Shown piece by piece: positions 52,789 to 61,829 of a DNA stretch of 64,000 nt. The position numbers were made by a program, and so were the translations under genes. The notes beneath the pieces are model-generated. The model did no database searches. It saw only the letters and a list, made by a program, of their open reading frames with translations, and was not told the origin of the DNA. This stretch comes from JBBDSU01 sp040904825 (GTDB lineage Bacteria; Actinomycetota; Nitriliruptoria; Nitriliruptorales; Nitriliruptoraceae), in assembly GCA_040904825.1 (NCBI GenBank), contig JBBDSU010000030.1:1-64000 (forward strand). The letters are read 5' to 3'. Within the stretch, counting starts at the first letter, position 1; every line of letters begins with the position of its first letter.

Positions 52789-54159
52789 ATGTTCGAACGA
52801 GTGCTGGTTGCAAACCGTGGAGTTGCCGCGGTTCGTGTGGCGCAAACGCTGCGTCGGCTGGGTGTGCCGTGGGTTGCGGTGTACTCCGAGGCCGACGCCG
52901 ACCATGCGTACGTCCGCGAAGCTGACGAAGCGGTCCGCCTCGGCCCAGGCCCCGCTCGTGAAAGCTATCTGTCACGGGATGCCGTCATTGCCGCGTTGCA
53001 CGCAACTGGTTGCGACGCCGTTCATCCCGGCTATGGATTCCTTGCCGAAGACCCTTTGTTCGCCGCAGCGGTGATCGATGCCGGCGCCACCTTCATCGGA
53101 CCAAGCCCTGCCCACATCCAAGCCATGGGGGACAAAGTCGCCGCCCGCAAGGTGATGGCCGCTGCTGGGGTTCCGGTCCTGCCGGCTTCGGGTGCGATCC
53201 CGGATGATGTCGAAGACTGGTCACAGTGGTTGGACCCGATCGGCTTTCCAGTCCTGGTCAAAGCGTCGGCCGGTGGTGGCGGCATCGGCATGCAACGCGT
53301 CGAATCAGAAAATGACCTCACCCGTGCTGTCGAACGCACTCGCCAGATGGCCGCCCGGGCGTTCGGCGACGACACCGTCTACCTGGAACGGTGCTTGGAC
53401 CGGGCTCGACACGTCGAACTCCAACTGATCGGAGATCGCGACGGCCATGTCCGGTATCTGGGCGCCCGTGACTGTTCAAGCCAGCGCCGGCACCAGAAGA
53501 TCATCGAGGAGGCACCCGCACCCGCGCTCGACAGCAACGTGCACGACCACGTCGTGAGCGCCGTCGTCGCAGCGCTGAGCGCCATGGGTTACCAGGGCCT
53601 TGGAACTGTCGAGATGCTGCTCGACGACACAGGTCGCTACGCGTTCCTTGAGATGAACACACGGCTGCAGGTCGAGCACGGTGTCACCGAAGCAGTCACC
53701 GGACTCGACCTGGTTGAACTGCAGGTACGGGTTGCAGCTGACGAGGACATCGACCACCTCATCAGTGAGCCCGTGGCACCGCGAGGCCATGCCATCGAGG
53801 TTCGCATCTATGCCGAAGACTCCGTCCGATTCTTCCCCAGCCCTGGAACGCTGACCGTGTTCGATCTTCCGCAACGCGCTGGCACAACCGTCACCACGCA
53901 TGTCAGCACTGGTACCCAGATTTCTTCCAACTACGACCCCATGCTCGCACTGATGGTCGTCACCGGTGACGACCGTGCCGATGCAATCGATCAGACCCTC
54001 ACCGCTCTGGAGGCCGTCGTGATCGAGGGGGTGGCGACCAACGTCAGGTTCCTCCAACGACTGATCGACGACCCATCGTTTCGCAAGGTCGAACACCACA
54101 CCACGTTCGCCGAGGCGCTCGCTCGCACACCTTCTCACGACTCGTCCCCCGACACGTAG
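52789..54159 (+). CDS. Biotin carboxylase subunit of an acyl-CoA carboxylase
   Basis: Carboxylates the biotin carrier using ATP and bicarbonate. 456 residues, the size of a stand-alone AccC, with no carrier domain fused. Motifs: RVLVANRGVAAVRVAQTLRR, YGFLAEDP, GDKVAARKVMAAAGVP, the ATP-grasp loop KASAGGGGIGM, and EMNTRLQVEHGVTE, where Gly replaces the common Pro. The carrier is encoded separately at 57185. Second gene of the cassette after the regulator. Confidence 0.92.
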   Translation: MFERVLVANRGVAAVRVAQTLRRLGVPWVAVYSEADADHAYVREADEAVRLGPGPARESYLSRDAVIAALHATGCDAVHPGYGFLAEDPLFAAAVIDAGATFIGPSPAHIQAMGDKVAARKVMAAAGVPVLPASGAIPDDVEDWSQWLDPIGFPVLVKASAGGGGIGMQRVESENDLTRAVERTRQMAARAFGDDTVYLERCLDRARHVELQLIGDRDGHVRYLGARDCSSQRRHQKIIEEAPAPALDSNVHDHVVSAVVAALSAMGYQGLGTVEMLLDDTGRYAFLEMNTRLQVEHGVTEAVTGLDLVELQVRVAADEDIDHLISEPVAPRGHAIEVRIYAEDSVRFFPSPGTLTVFDLPQRAGTTVTTHVSTGTQISSNYDPMLALMVVTGDDRADAIDQTLTALEAVVIEGVATNVRFLQRLIDDPSFRKVEHHTTFAEALARTPSHDSSPDT

Positions 54160-54233
54160 CCGACTTTTCCCAGCATCGATGAGACCGCATCGCAACCAGC
54201 CGGATGACCGGCGCCACCACCCAAGGAGTGAAC

Positions 54234-55565
54234 ATGGCCACGCGAGGGTCGCCTCGATCGACGTCGGAGCCAGCCGGTGCTGGTCCGTTGGCTGGCCACG
54301 TCGTCTTGGAGCTCGGATCGACGGTCGCTGGCCCGTTCTGCGGTCGTTTGTTGGCGGATTTCGGCGCCGAGGTGATCAAAGTCGAGCCGGCAACTGGCGA
54401 CGCTGTGAGATCGATGGGGATGCACCGCCGAGGACGATCCTTGTACGCAGCAAGCATCCTGCGCAACAAGCACCTGATCTCGCTCGACCTTCGTACCGAA
54501 GAGGGGCGCGACGTCGTGCTACGCATGATCCCTCACGTGGACATCGTCGTCGAAAATTTCCGGCCCGGCACGATGGAACGGTGGGGCCTGGACCATGCTG
54601 CCCTGTCGGAGATCAACCCGGGTCTTGTCATGGTGCGCATCAGCGGTTACGGCCAGGAAGGCCCCTACAGCGCCCGGGCTGGCTACGGCGTCGTATCCGA
54701 GGCCGTCAGCGGCCTGCGAGAGCTGACCGGAGATCCTGATCGGCCCCCACCACGTGTGGCGGTGTCGTTGACCGACTACATCAGTGGCCTGTATGCCGCC
54801 TTCGGCGCCGTCATGGCGATCAATCACCGCACCGTCACCGGCCGGGGACAGGTCGTGGACACTGCCCTGTACGAGGCAGCGTTCAGCTTCACCGAGCCGT
54901 ATGTGCCCGCCTTTTCGGAACTCGGTGTCGTTGCCACACGCACCGGCTCACGATTGATCAACAATGCCCCCAACACGCTGTTCGAAGCGGCCGACGGCGA
55001 CGTGGTCATCGCCGCAGGCACCCAAACGGTTTTCCGCCGATTGTGCGCAGCCATGAAACGCCCAGACTTGCTCGACGATCCTCGGTTTGCGACTCCGGCA
55101 GCACGCAACACCCACACCAACGAGATCGAGGCGATCGTTGCCAACTGGGCCAGATCACACACCGTCGAACAGCTCGAAGAGATGCTCAACGCCCACGACG
55201 TGCCAGCATCACGCATCTTCGACATGGCCGACATCTTCACCGACCCGCAGTACCGAACTCGCGGCATGCTCGTCGAAGTCGATGACCCTGATGCGCAGCC
55301 TGACGGCAACGTCAATGGGCCGCCCGCCACCGTCACCCTTGCCGGGATCGTTCCGCGCCTGTCGAACACTCCGGGTGAAGTCAGGTGGGCAGGCCGAGCC
55401 ATCGGCGCCGACACCCGCAGCGTGCTGCGGCGTCACGCGGGCCTTGACGATGCCACCATCGACCACCTTCATGACATCGGGGCCGCTTGGTGTGCTCCAC
55501 CGGCCGACACTGCAACCGAGAGTTCGAGCGACTCGGATCTCGGAGATTCGGAAACCCGCCGATGA
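54234..55565 (+). CDS. CaiB/BaiF-family CoA-transferase
   Basis: Moves CoA between acids (class III CoA-transferase). 443 residues from ATG 54234, with AAGGAG upstream. Motifs: LELGSTVAGPFCGRLLADFGAEVIKVE, here only noted by its parts AGPFCGRLLADFGAEVIK, the block VVENFRPGTMERWGL, and VVDTALYEA, whose aspartate is the catalytic residue of the family. The tail after about 425 is Ser/Asp-rich. It overlaps the next gene by 4 bases (ATGA), so it is part of the carboxylase operon; it could activate the carboxylase substrate or release its product. Confidence 0.92.
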   Translation: MATRGSPRSTSEPAGAGPLAGHVVLELGSTVAGPFCGRLLADFGAEVIKVEPATGDAVRSMGMHRRGRSLYAASILRNKHLISLDLRTEEGRDVVLRMIPHVDIVVENFRPGTMERWGLDHAALSEINPGLVMVRISGYGQEGPYSARAGYGVVSEAVSGLRELTGDPDRPPPRVAVSLTDYISGLYAAFGAVMAINHRTVTGRGQVVDTALYEAAFSFTEPYVPAFSELGVVATRTGSRLINNAPNTLFEAADGDVVIAAGTQTVFRRLCAAMKRPDLLDDPRFATPAARNTHTNEIEAIVANWARSHTVEQLEEMLNAHDVPASRIFDMADIFTDPQYRTRGMLVEVDDPDAQPDGNVNGPPATVTLAGIVPRLSNTPGEVRWAGRAIGADTRSVLRRHAGLDDATIDHLHDIGAAWCAPPADTATESSSDSDLGDSETRR

Positions 55566-57106
55566 ACCACGACGACTTGGCCGCCGACCTGGCAGCCCGC
55601 GAAGCAGCCGCCTATTCGATGGGAGGTGTCGAAAAGCTCGAACGACGTCGCCAACAAGGCCTGCTCAACGCTCGCGAGCGCATCACCTACCTCCTCGACG
55701 ACGGGACATTTCTCGAAGAGGGGCTGCTGGCCACCTCCTCAGTCGTCGCCGAAGACCGTGATACGACCCCGGCGGACGGCAAGGTCACCGGTTTCGGCAA
55801 AGTCGACGGCCGAGCAGTCGGCATCGCGTCGAACGATTTCACGGTCAAAGGCGCTTCGAGCAGCCTCACCAACATGAAGAAGCTTGGCCATGTCAAGCGG
55901 GTGGCGACCCAGCGTGGCTTGCCGCTTGTGTTCCTGGGAGAGTCATCCGGCGCACGGATGCCCGACAACATGGGATCGCGCGGCATGGGCGACCTGCTCG
56001 GCAACGACCCGACGCAGTACATCAGATTCAGGGAGACTCCGTGGGCTTCCGCCGTTCTCGGCCAGTGTTTCGGATCCTCGGCTTGGTACACGTGCCTGTC
56101 GGACTTCACGGTGATGCGCAAAGGTGCGGTAATGGCTGTCGCGAGCCCGGTCCTGGCCTCACTGGCGATTGGCGAGACCGTCGATCCCCAACAGTTGGGT
56201 GGATGGCAGCTGCACGCCGAGACGACGGGGCTGATCGACACTTTCGCCGATACTGACGAGGAGGCCCTCGACCTTGTTCGACGCTTCTTGTCGTACATGC
56301 CGTCCCACCATCTCGAAGCGCCCCCGACGGCTGCCGTGCCCGCGGGCTCCGACGCAGCAGCGTCTCGCCTGCCCGAGCTCGTACCCGACCGTCGCAAACG
56401 TGTCTATGACGTTCACCGCGTGCTTGAAGCAGTCGTGGACACCAACAGTCTGTTCGAACTCAAGGCCCAGTTCGGGCGAACTGCGGTGACGGCACTGGCT
56501 CGCCTCGACGGCCGCGTCGTCGGTGTCGTCGCCAACAACCCGTTGGTCAAAGGTGGAGCGCTCGACGCTCACGCGTGCGAGAAGATCACGCGCTTCCTCG
56601 TGCTCTGCGACTCGTTCAACATTCCGCTGCTCATGTTCGTCGACACGCCCGGCTTCCTCATAGGGATGGAAGGCGAACGACAGCGTGCAGCCGGCAAGAT
56701 CATGAACTTCATGACGGCGTTGCAGTTGTTTTCCATGCCCAAACTGTCGGTGATCTTGCGCAAGAGCTACGGCCAGGCCTATCTCAACATGGGAGGCGGC
56801 CGTAACTCCGACGAGGTGACCGCGTGGCCGACCGCGGAAGTCAGCTTCATGGATCCCGATTACGCCACGAAGGTCGTGACCTGGGGCAAGCCCGAGGCCG
56901 ACGATCCCGAGGCGCAGTCCGTAATTCGTACGCAGATGGAACGGGACGCGTCCGTCTGGGACATGGCATCAACATTCGCCGTCCAGCACGTCATCCGCCC
57001 CAGTGACACCCGCCGTCACTTGATTTCCCTCCTCGATGTTCATCATGACCGCCGTACTGGTGGTATCGGCCGCCACGCGATGGCCAACTGGCCCAGCACG
57101 TTCTGA
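55562..57106 (+). CDS. Acyl-CoA carboxyltransferase subunit (first copy)
   Basis: Transfers the carboxyl group from carboxybiotin to an acyl-CoA. 514 residues with the two crotonase-like halves of the family: NARERITYLLDDGTFLEEGL at the N-terminus, then FLGESSGARMPDNMG, where acyl-CoA binds, and in the second half VVGVVANNPLVKGGALD, FVDTPGFLIGMEGE and RKSYGQAYLNMGG. It shares only limited identity with the second copy at 57408. Start ATG overlaps the CoA-transferase stop. Confidence 0.92.
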   Translation: MNHDDLAADLAAREAAAYSMGGVEKLERRRQQGLLNARERITYLLDDGTFLEEGLLATSSVVAEDRDTTPADGKVTGFGKVDGRAVGIASNDFTVKGASSSLTNMKKLGHVKRVATQRGLPLVFLGESSGARMPDNMGSRGMGDLLGNDPTQYIRFRETPWASAVLGQCFGSSAWYTCLSDFTVMRKGAVMAVASPVLASLAIGETVDPQQLGGWQLHAETTGLIDTFADTDEEALDLVRRFLSYMPSHHLEAPPTAAVPAGSDAAASRLPELVPDRRKRVYDVHRVLEAVVDTNSLFELKAQFGRTAVTALARLDGRVVGVVANNPLVKGGALDAHACEKITRFLVLCDSFNIPLLMFVDTPGFLIGMEGERQRAAGKIMNFMTALQLFSMPKLSVILRKSYGQAYLNMGGGRNSDEVTAWPTAEVSFMDPDYATKVVTWGKPEADDPEAQSVIRTQMERDASVWDMASTFAVQHVIRPSDTRRHLISLLDVHHDRRTGGIGRHAMANWPSTF

Positions 57107-57184
57107 ATCGAACCTGTCGCCGTTACGACCATCCGACCGGCCACGACCACCAAACACACCCATCCCCGACATGGAGACCACGAC

Positions 57185-57406
57185 ATGGCCCGCCACGAGA
57201 TCCTCTCAGAGGTGACCGGAACCGTCTGGCAGATCGAGGTCGCCGTCGGCGACAGCGTCAGTTCAGGCGACGACGTCCTCATTCTCGAATCGATGAAGAT
57301 GGAGATTCCCGCGCTCGCGCCCTGTGACGGCATCATCGTCGAACTGACGGTCGCCTCCGGCCAGACCGTCGAGGAAGGCCAGCTCCTCGCAATCGTCGAG
57401 GACTGA
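57185..57406 (+). CDS. Biotin carboxyl carrier protein (small, stand-alone)
   Basis: 73 residues, a bare biotinyl/lipoyl domain. The biotinylation motif ESMKMEI puts the modified lysine at residue 38, with the usual ILESMKME context and a GTVWQIEVAVGDSV opening. Lies 78 bases after the first carboxyltransferase gene and 1 base before the second. It can serve both. It probably relies on a host BirA elsewhere. Confidence 0.95.
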   Translation: MARHEILSEVTGTVWQIEVAVGDSVSSGDDVLILESMKMEIPALAPCDGIIVELTVASGQTVEEGQLLAIVED

Positions 57407-57407
57407 C

Positions 57408-58997
57408 ATGGAGACCCCGGATCCCCGCGAGATCGACCTCGAAGCACGCTTCGATGAGCTGAGGCGCCGGCGCCAGCTGGCGGCCCGACTGGGTGGTGAC
57501 GATGCCGTCGTCCGGCACCATGAATACGGACGCCTGACGATTCGCGAACGCATCGGCGAGTTGACCGACGCCGGGTCGTTCCAAGAGATCGGTTCGCTCA
57601 CCGGCAGCGGCACGTATGACGATGACGGACATCTGGTCGACGTCACCCCTGCCCCTTATGTCATGGGGCTGGCCGCGATCGACGATCGGCCTGTCGCCAT
57701 TGGCGGCGAGGATTTCACGATCCGAGGCGGCACCAGCTGGGGTGCTCGCCGCAGGAAAGGCGGCCAAGGTGGATTTGTCGAAGACCTGGCCCACGAATTT
57801 CGCATTCCCCTCGTCAATCTGATCGATGGCGCAGGAGGCTCGGTCACCTCGGTGTCGAGCCGGGGCCATTCGGTGTTCCCTGGGATCTTCGGTTTCGAAC
57901 GGTCCGTCCAACTGCTGGGCGAGGTGCCCGTCGTTGCTGCGGTGATGGGCACAGCGGCCGGTGGACCCGCCGGACGTGCCATCTTGTCCCATTTCTCCGT
58001 GATGATCAGCGGGACCAGCCAGGTATTCGCCGCCGGGCCGCCGATCGTCAAGCGTTCACTAGGGCAGGACATCGACAAAGAGGCTCTCGGAGGCACTTCG
58101 GTCGCGGTCGATACGTCCGGAACCATTCACAACGCTGCGGCGGATGAACGTGACTGCTTCGACCAGATCCGCCGATTCCTGACGTATCTTCCGTCCAACG
58201 TGTGGGAGCTTGCGCCACGGACACCGACCGAGGATCCTGCAGAACGCCGGGACTCGGGCCTGCACACGATCATCCCTCAACGACGCACACGTGCCTACGA
58301 CATGCGCCAGCTCCTGCGGATGGTCATCGACCGGGACAGCGACTTCGAGATACAGCCGACATTCGGCCGTGCCGTGATCACGACCCTCGCACGCATCGAC
58401 GGCTACCCGGTCGGCATCATCGCCAACGATCCCAAGATCCAGGGTGGGGCGATGGACGCCGCATCCGCACGCAAGCAGGTCCACTTCATGGAACTGTGCG
58501 ACACCTTCCACCTGCCCGTGGTGTTCCTCGTCGACGTGCCCGGCTTCATGGTGGGGCTGGCAGCGGAACAAGAAGGCGCCCTACGCGAAGGCATGCGTGC
58601 CGTCTACACCGCAGGGACGATGACGGTCCCGACCTTCACGGTCGTTGTCCGCAAGTGCTACGGCATGGCAGGCATGGCCACCTGCAACAAGAACGGCCTC
58701 GACATGAAAGTCGCGTGGCCAACCGCCGAATGGGGTTCGCTTCCGGTCGAGGGCGGTGTGGCGGCAGCTTTCCGACGCGAGATCGCCGCAGCCGATGATC
58801 CTGGGGCACGTGAGCGTGAAATCGAAGCAGAGCTTCGCCGCTACACGTCGCCGTTCCGAACCGCCGAAGCCTTCGAGGTGGAGGAGATCATCGACCCGAC
58901 TGAGACCCGACCGTTCCTCGCCCGATTCGTCGCACTGGCATATCGACGCATGGCCGGAACGCTTGGACCACGAAGCATCGCTGGCGTGCAACCTTGA
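57408..58997 (+). CDS. Acyl-CoA carboxyltransferase subunit (second copy)
   Basis: 529 residues of the same carboxyltransferase family: TIRERIGELTDAGSFQEIGS, GGEDFTIRGGTSWGARR, NLIDGAGGSVTSV, and in the second half VGIIANDPKIQGGAMD, FLVDVPGFMVGLAAEQ and RKCYGMAGMATCN. The first acyl-binding region (IDGAGGSV) differs from the copy at 55562 (GESSGARMP), so the two likely differ in acyl-CoA or form a mixed complex. One base separates it from the carrier gene. Confidence 0.92.
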   Translation: METPDPREIDLEARFDELRRRRQLAARLGGDDAVVRHHEYGRLTIRERIGELTDAGSFQEIGSLTGSGTYDDDGHLVDVTPAPYVMGLAAIDDRPVAIGGEDFTIRGGTSWGARRRKGGQGGFVEDLAHEFRIPLVNLIDGAGGSVTSVSSRGHSVFPGIFGFERSVQLLGEVPVVAAVMGTAAGGPAGRAILSHFSVMISGTSQVFAAGPPIVKRSLGQDIDKEALGGTSVAVDTSGTIHNAAADERDCFDQIRRFLTYLPSNVWELAPRTPTEDPAERRDSGLHTIIPQRRTRAYDMRQLLRMVIDRDSDFEIQPTFGRAVITTLARIDGYPVGIIANDPKIQGGAMDAASARKQVHFMELCDTFHLPVVFLVDVPGFMVGLAAEQEGALREGMRAVYTAGTMTVPTFTVVVRKCYGMAGMATCNKNGLDMKVAWPTAEWGSLPVEGGVAAAFRREIAAADDPGAREREIEAELRRYTSPFRTAEAFEVEEIIDPTETRPFLARFVALAYRRMAGTLGPRSIAGVQP

Positions 58998-59123
58998 TGT
59001 CATCAGTTCTCCATACCCGCCCATCGATTGACATCACACCAAGTAGGCCGGTGTCAGCGCCGTGCGACTATCGTCCTGCTGTCGACGCGCTGCTTGAGCG
59101 GTCAGTGAGACGAGGAACTCGTC

Positions 59124-60944
59124 GTGCGAATCCTGTGGCGTGCCATCGTGTCCGTCGTCATCGCCGTCATCGCCTTCGCCATCGCAGCAGGCGTCGGATG
59201 GCTCGGCGGGCTCACCGACATCGACGATGCGTTCACCATCGAGCAGTTCAACCGCGGTGTGATCGTCGAAGCCGACGGCGCCACCCACATGCGTGAAGTG
59301 ATCGATGTCACGTTCTCCGAACCGAGACGTGGGATCTTCCGCGACCTTCCCGACGAGCGACGTTTCGACGGCGGTCAGTGGCAGGTCATTTCGATCGATC
59401 GTGGACGCGATGGTCTCGACTGGAACTGGGTCGTCGAATCCGGCCTCGACGGTCCGCGTGTCCGCATTGGTGAAGCCTCGCAATGGCTGGAACCGGGCGA
59501 CTATCGCTATCGGCTTGAGTTGCGCGCCCCGACGTGGAGCCATCTGCTGGCCGACGACCCATCGATCGTCGAGACGCGTATCGACGTGCCGGGCTATTCC
59601 TGGCCAACATCGGTCGACGCCGGACGCTTCGTCGCCATGATGCCGGGCGAGATTCTTGAGGTCTCGTGCGTCGAAGGGGCGTTGCGCACGGTCACGGCAT
59701 GCGCGAACGAACCCACCATCGACGGCGAGGTGGTCACCATCGACCTCGGCCCCTACGACGCCTACCGGTCGGCCACAGTCTCCATCCTCACGCCCGCGGC
59801 AGCGTTCACCGGCGCGCTGCCGACCTATGACGCGACACCACTGGGCTCATGGTCACTCGCCGCAGTCCTGCCCGACAGCCCGGTCGTCTCGGCGCTGATC
59901 GTGGCGGCACTGGTCGCCGCAGCACTGCTGTTGATCGAACTCGCGTACAGCTTGGCCGTCTACCGCGACAAGGTCACCGACCCTTCCCTGCACAACCAAG
60001 CGACTCCGACAGCCGTGTTCGCTCCCCCTCGAGGCCTCAGCGCCATCGAAACAGCTGGCGTGCTCCTGCGAACGGCAGCCAGTCCTCTGTTCTTGGCCAA
60101 GCTGGTTGATCTTGACCAGCGCGGGCTCATCCGCACGTCGGCAACCGAGAAGGGCAAGCAGGTCGAACTGGCTGTCGAACGCAACCCTGATGCCGGCGAG
60201 ATGAGCGACCTGGACCGCAAGTTCATCGATGCTCTGCTGCCGTCGTCTGGCGCCACGAGGTTCAGCGGGACCTACAGCGCTGCGGTCGCCAAGCGGGTCA
60301 GGGCCGCGACCGCGATTGTCTCCCGGCGTGCCCGGGGCGTCTTTGCGGCACACGGCCTCAAACATGACGGTGGCAAGATCCTGCGCCACCCAGCGACCAC
60401 GGTCCTCATCGCACTTGCCGTCCTCGGATGGATCGCCCTGTTGTCGTGGGCCTTCTCCCGCTACGGCGTCCTACCCGTTGGGGCAGCGTTGGGTGCAGCG
60501 GCAGTGATCCTGGTGGCGTGGGCGATCGCACACAGTTTGTGGGCACTGGTCAGGCTGCCGTTGAACTCAGAAGGACGCCATGTCGTCGCTGAATCCAAAG
60601 CGTTCCGGGAATTCGTCCGCACCGTTGAGTCCGAACAACTCGAATGGGCAGCTGGCCAGCCCGGCATCAACCACCTCCACCCAGCGCTGTCGCTGCTGCC
60701 GTACGCAATCGTGTTCGGCCTCGCCGACTCGTGGTATGACCGGTTCAGTGGCGTGATGCAGCAGCTTGCGGTGGCTTCAGGCACCGCTGCGGCCGCAGGC
60801 GGCACCGCCTGGTGGGCGAGCCAAAGCAATTTCAGCAGAGTGAGATCCGCCCAATCGTCGACGACGACGGCCCCGAGCTCGTCCGGCGGTGGAGGTGGCG
60901 GAGGCGGCAGCGGAGGCGGTGGCGGAGGCGGCGGTTCGTGGTGA
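59124..60944 (+). CDS. DUF2207 membrane protein
   Basis: 606 residues from GTG 59124, GAGGAA upstream. An N-terminal hydrophobic helix or signal is followed by an extracytoplasmic beta-rich domain (VIVEADGATHMREVIDVTF, then RGIFRDLPDERRFD, typical of DUF2207). A transmembrane helix near 250, a cytoplasmic part with a winged-helix-like segment, two more helices and a C-terminal Gly-rich run ending GSW follow, the usual end of this family. Function unknown, often linked with LemA proteins; here lemA is 7 kb away. Confidence 0.85.
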   Translation: MRILWRAIVSVVIAVIAFAIAAGVGWLGGLTDIDDAFTIEQFNRGVIVEADGATHMREVIDVTFSEPRRGIFRDLPDERRFDGGQWQVISIDRGRDGLDWNWVVESGLDGPRVRIGEASQWLEPGDYRYRLELRAPTWSHLLADDPSIVETRIDVPGYSWPTSVDAGRFVAMMPGEILEVSCVEGALRTVTACANEPTIDGEVVTIDLGPYDAYRSATVSILTPAAAFTGALPTYDATPLGSWSLAAVLPDSPVVSALIVAALVAAALLLIELAYSLAVYRDKVTDPSLHNQATPTAVFAPPRGLSAIETAGVLLRTAASPLFLAKLVDLDQRGLIRTSATEKGKQVELAVERNPDAGEMSDLDRKFIDALLPSSGATRFSGTYSAAVAKRVRAATAIVSRRARGVFAAHGLKHDGGKILRHPATTVLIALAVLGWIALLSWAFSRYGVLPVGAALGAAAVILVAWAIAHSLWALVRLPLNSEGRHVVAESKAFREFVRTVESEQLEWAAGQPGINHLHPALSLLPYAIVFGLADSWYDRFSGVMQQLAVASGTAAAAGGTAWWASQSNFSRVRSAQSSTTTAPSSSGGGGGGGGSGGGGGGGGSW

Positions 60945-60972
60945 TCAACTGCGCGCACAGCCCGGCAGCGTT

Positions 60973-61587
60973 CTAGGCGAGGTCGGGATCGTCGTCACCA
61001 CCGACTTCCGGTGCAGGAGAAGACGGAGGCACCAGATTCAGGTGATAGCGCGAAGCCGTAGGCCCACGCTGACCCTGATACTTCGACCCGGTCGCACCTG
61101 ACCCATAGGGACGTTCAGCCGGGTGGTCCAGCATGAAGAACGCAAACTGTGCGATCTTCATGCCCGGATACAGCAGAATCGGCAGCGTCGCGACGTTCGA
61201 CAGCTCAAGGGTGACGTCACCGTCGAAGCCAGCATCGATGAAGCCGGCCGTCGAGTGGATGACGAGTCCAAGCCGAGCGAGCGAGCTCTTTCCTTCGAGT
61301 CGTGCCACGAGATCAACGGGAAGCGTGATCCGTTCACGCGTTGCACCGAGTACGAACTCGCCCGGATGCAAAACGAACGGCCCGTCCGTGACGTCAACGA
61401 GTTCAGTCAGGTCGGGCTGCTCGTTGCGGACGTCGATGTGGGGATAGCGATGGTTGGCGAAGACGCGGAACTGGCTCGCCAATCTCACGTCGATACTCGA
61501 AGGCTGAATCGCGTCATCCGCGAGCGGATCGATCCCGATGCGTCCAGCGGCGAGCGCTTCCTTGATACTGCGGTCGGACAGGATCAT
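60973..61587 (-). CDS. dcd: dCTP deaminase (probably bifunctional, dUMP-forming)
   Basis: Deaminates dCTP toward dUMP for thymidylate synthesis. 204 residues from ATG 61587 with GGAGC upstream. Motifs: MILSDRSIKEALAAGRI, QPSSIDVRL, GKSSLARLGLVIHSTAGFID, cut as GKSSLARLGL and HSTAGFIDAGFDGD, and VTLELSN with the catalytic glutamate. HSTAGFIDAGF is close to the mycobacterial enzyme that forms dUMP directly. A long C-terminal tail is Pro-rich and acidic. Confidence 0.93.
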   Translation of the reverse strand: MILSDRSIKEALAAGRIGIDPLADDAIQPSSIDVRLASQFRVFANHRYPHIDVRNEQPDLTELVDVTDGPFVLHPGEFVLGATRERITLPVDLVARLEGKSSLARLGLVIHSTAGFIDAGFDGDVTLELSNVATLPILLYPGMKIAQFAFFMLDHPAERPYGSGATGSKYQGQRGPTASRYHLNLVPPSSPAPEVGGDDDPDLA

Positions 61588-61829
61588 GTCAGCTCCGGTT
61601 CGCTGGTCGCCGGCCGTCACCGTTGTCATCAGCGGTCTTCACGGCGGGGCCGCTCAGTCCCGTTCAGCGGCCACGGCCGCACTGGACGGTCCCACCTGCG
61701 AACGCAACGGTAGACGGGATGGGGCGACGGCGGCCACGACGCGCGCAATCCGAGCCTGCGTGGGCGGTCGATAGTCTTCAGGCAAGGCACGGGCACCCGC
61801 ACCCGGGCCGTCGACGGAGGTCGCTCCAG

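Noticed and set aside
60880..60944. Gly-rich run as a simple-sequence repeat of interest
   Set aside because: A Gly-rich end is normal for DUF2207 proteins.
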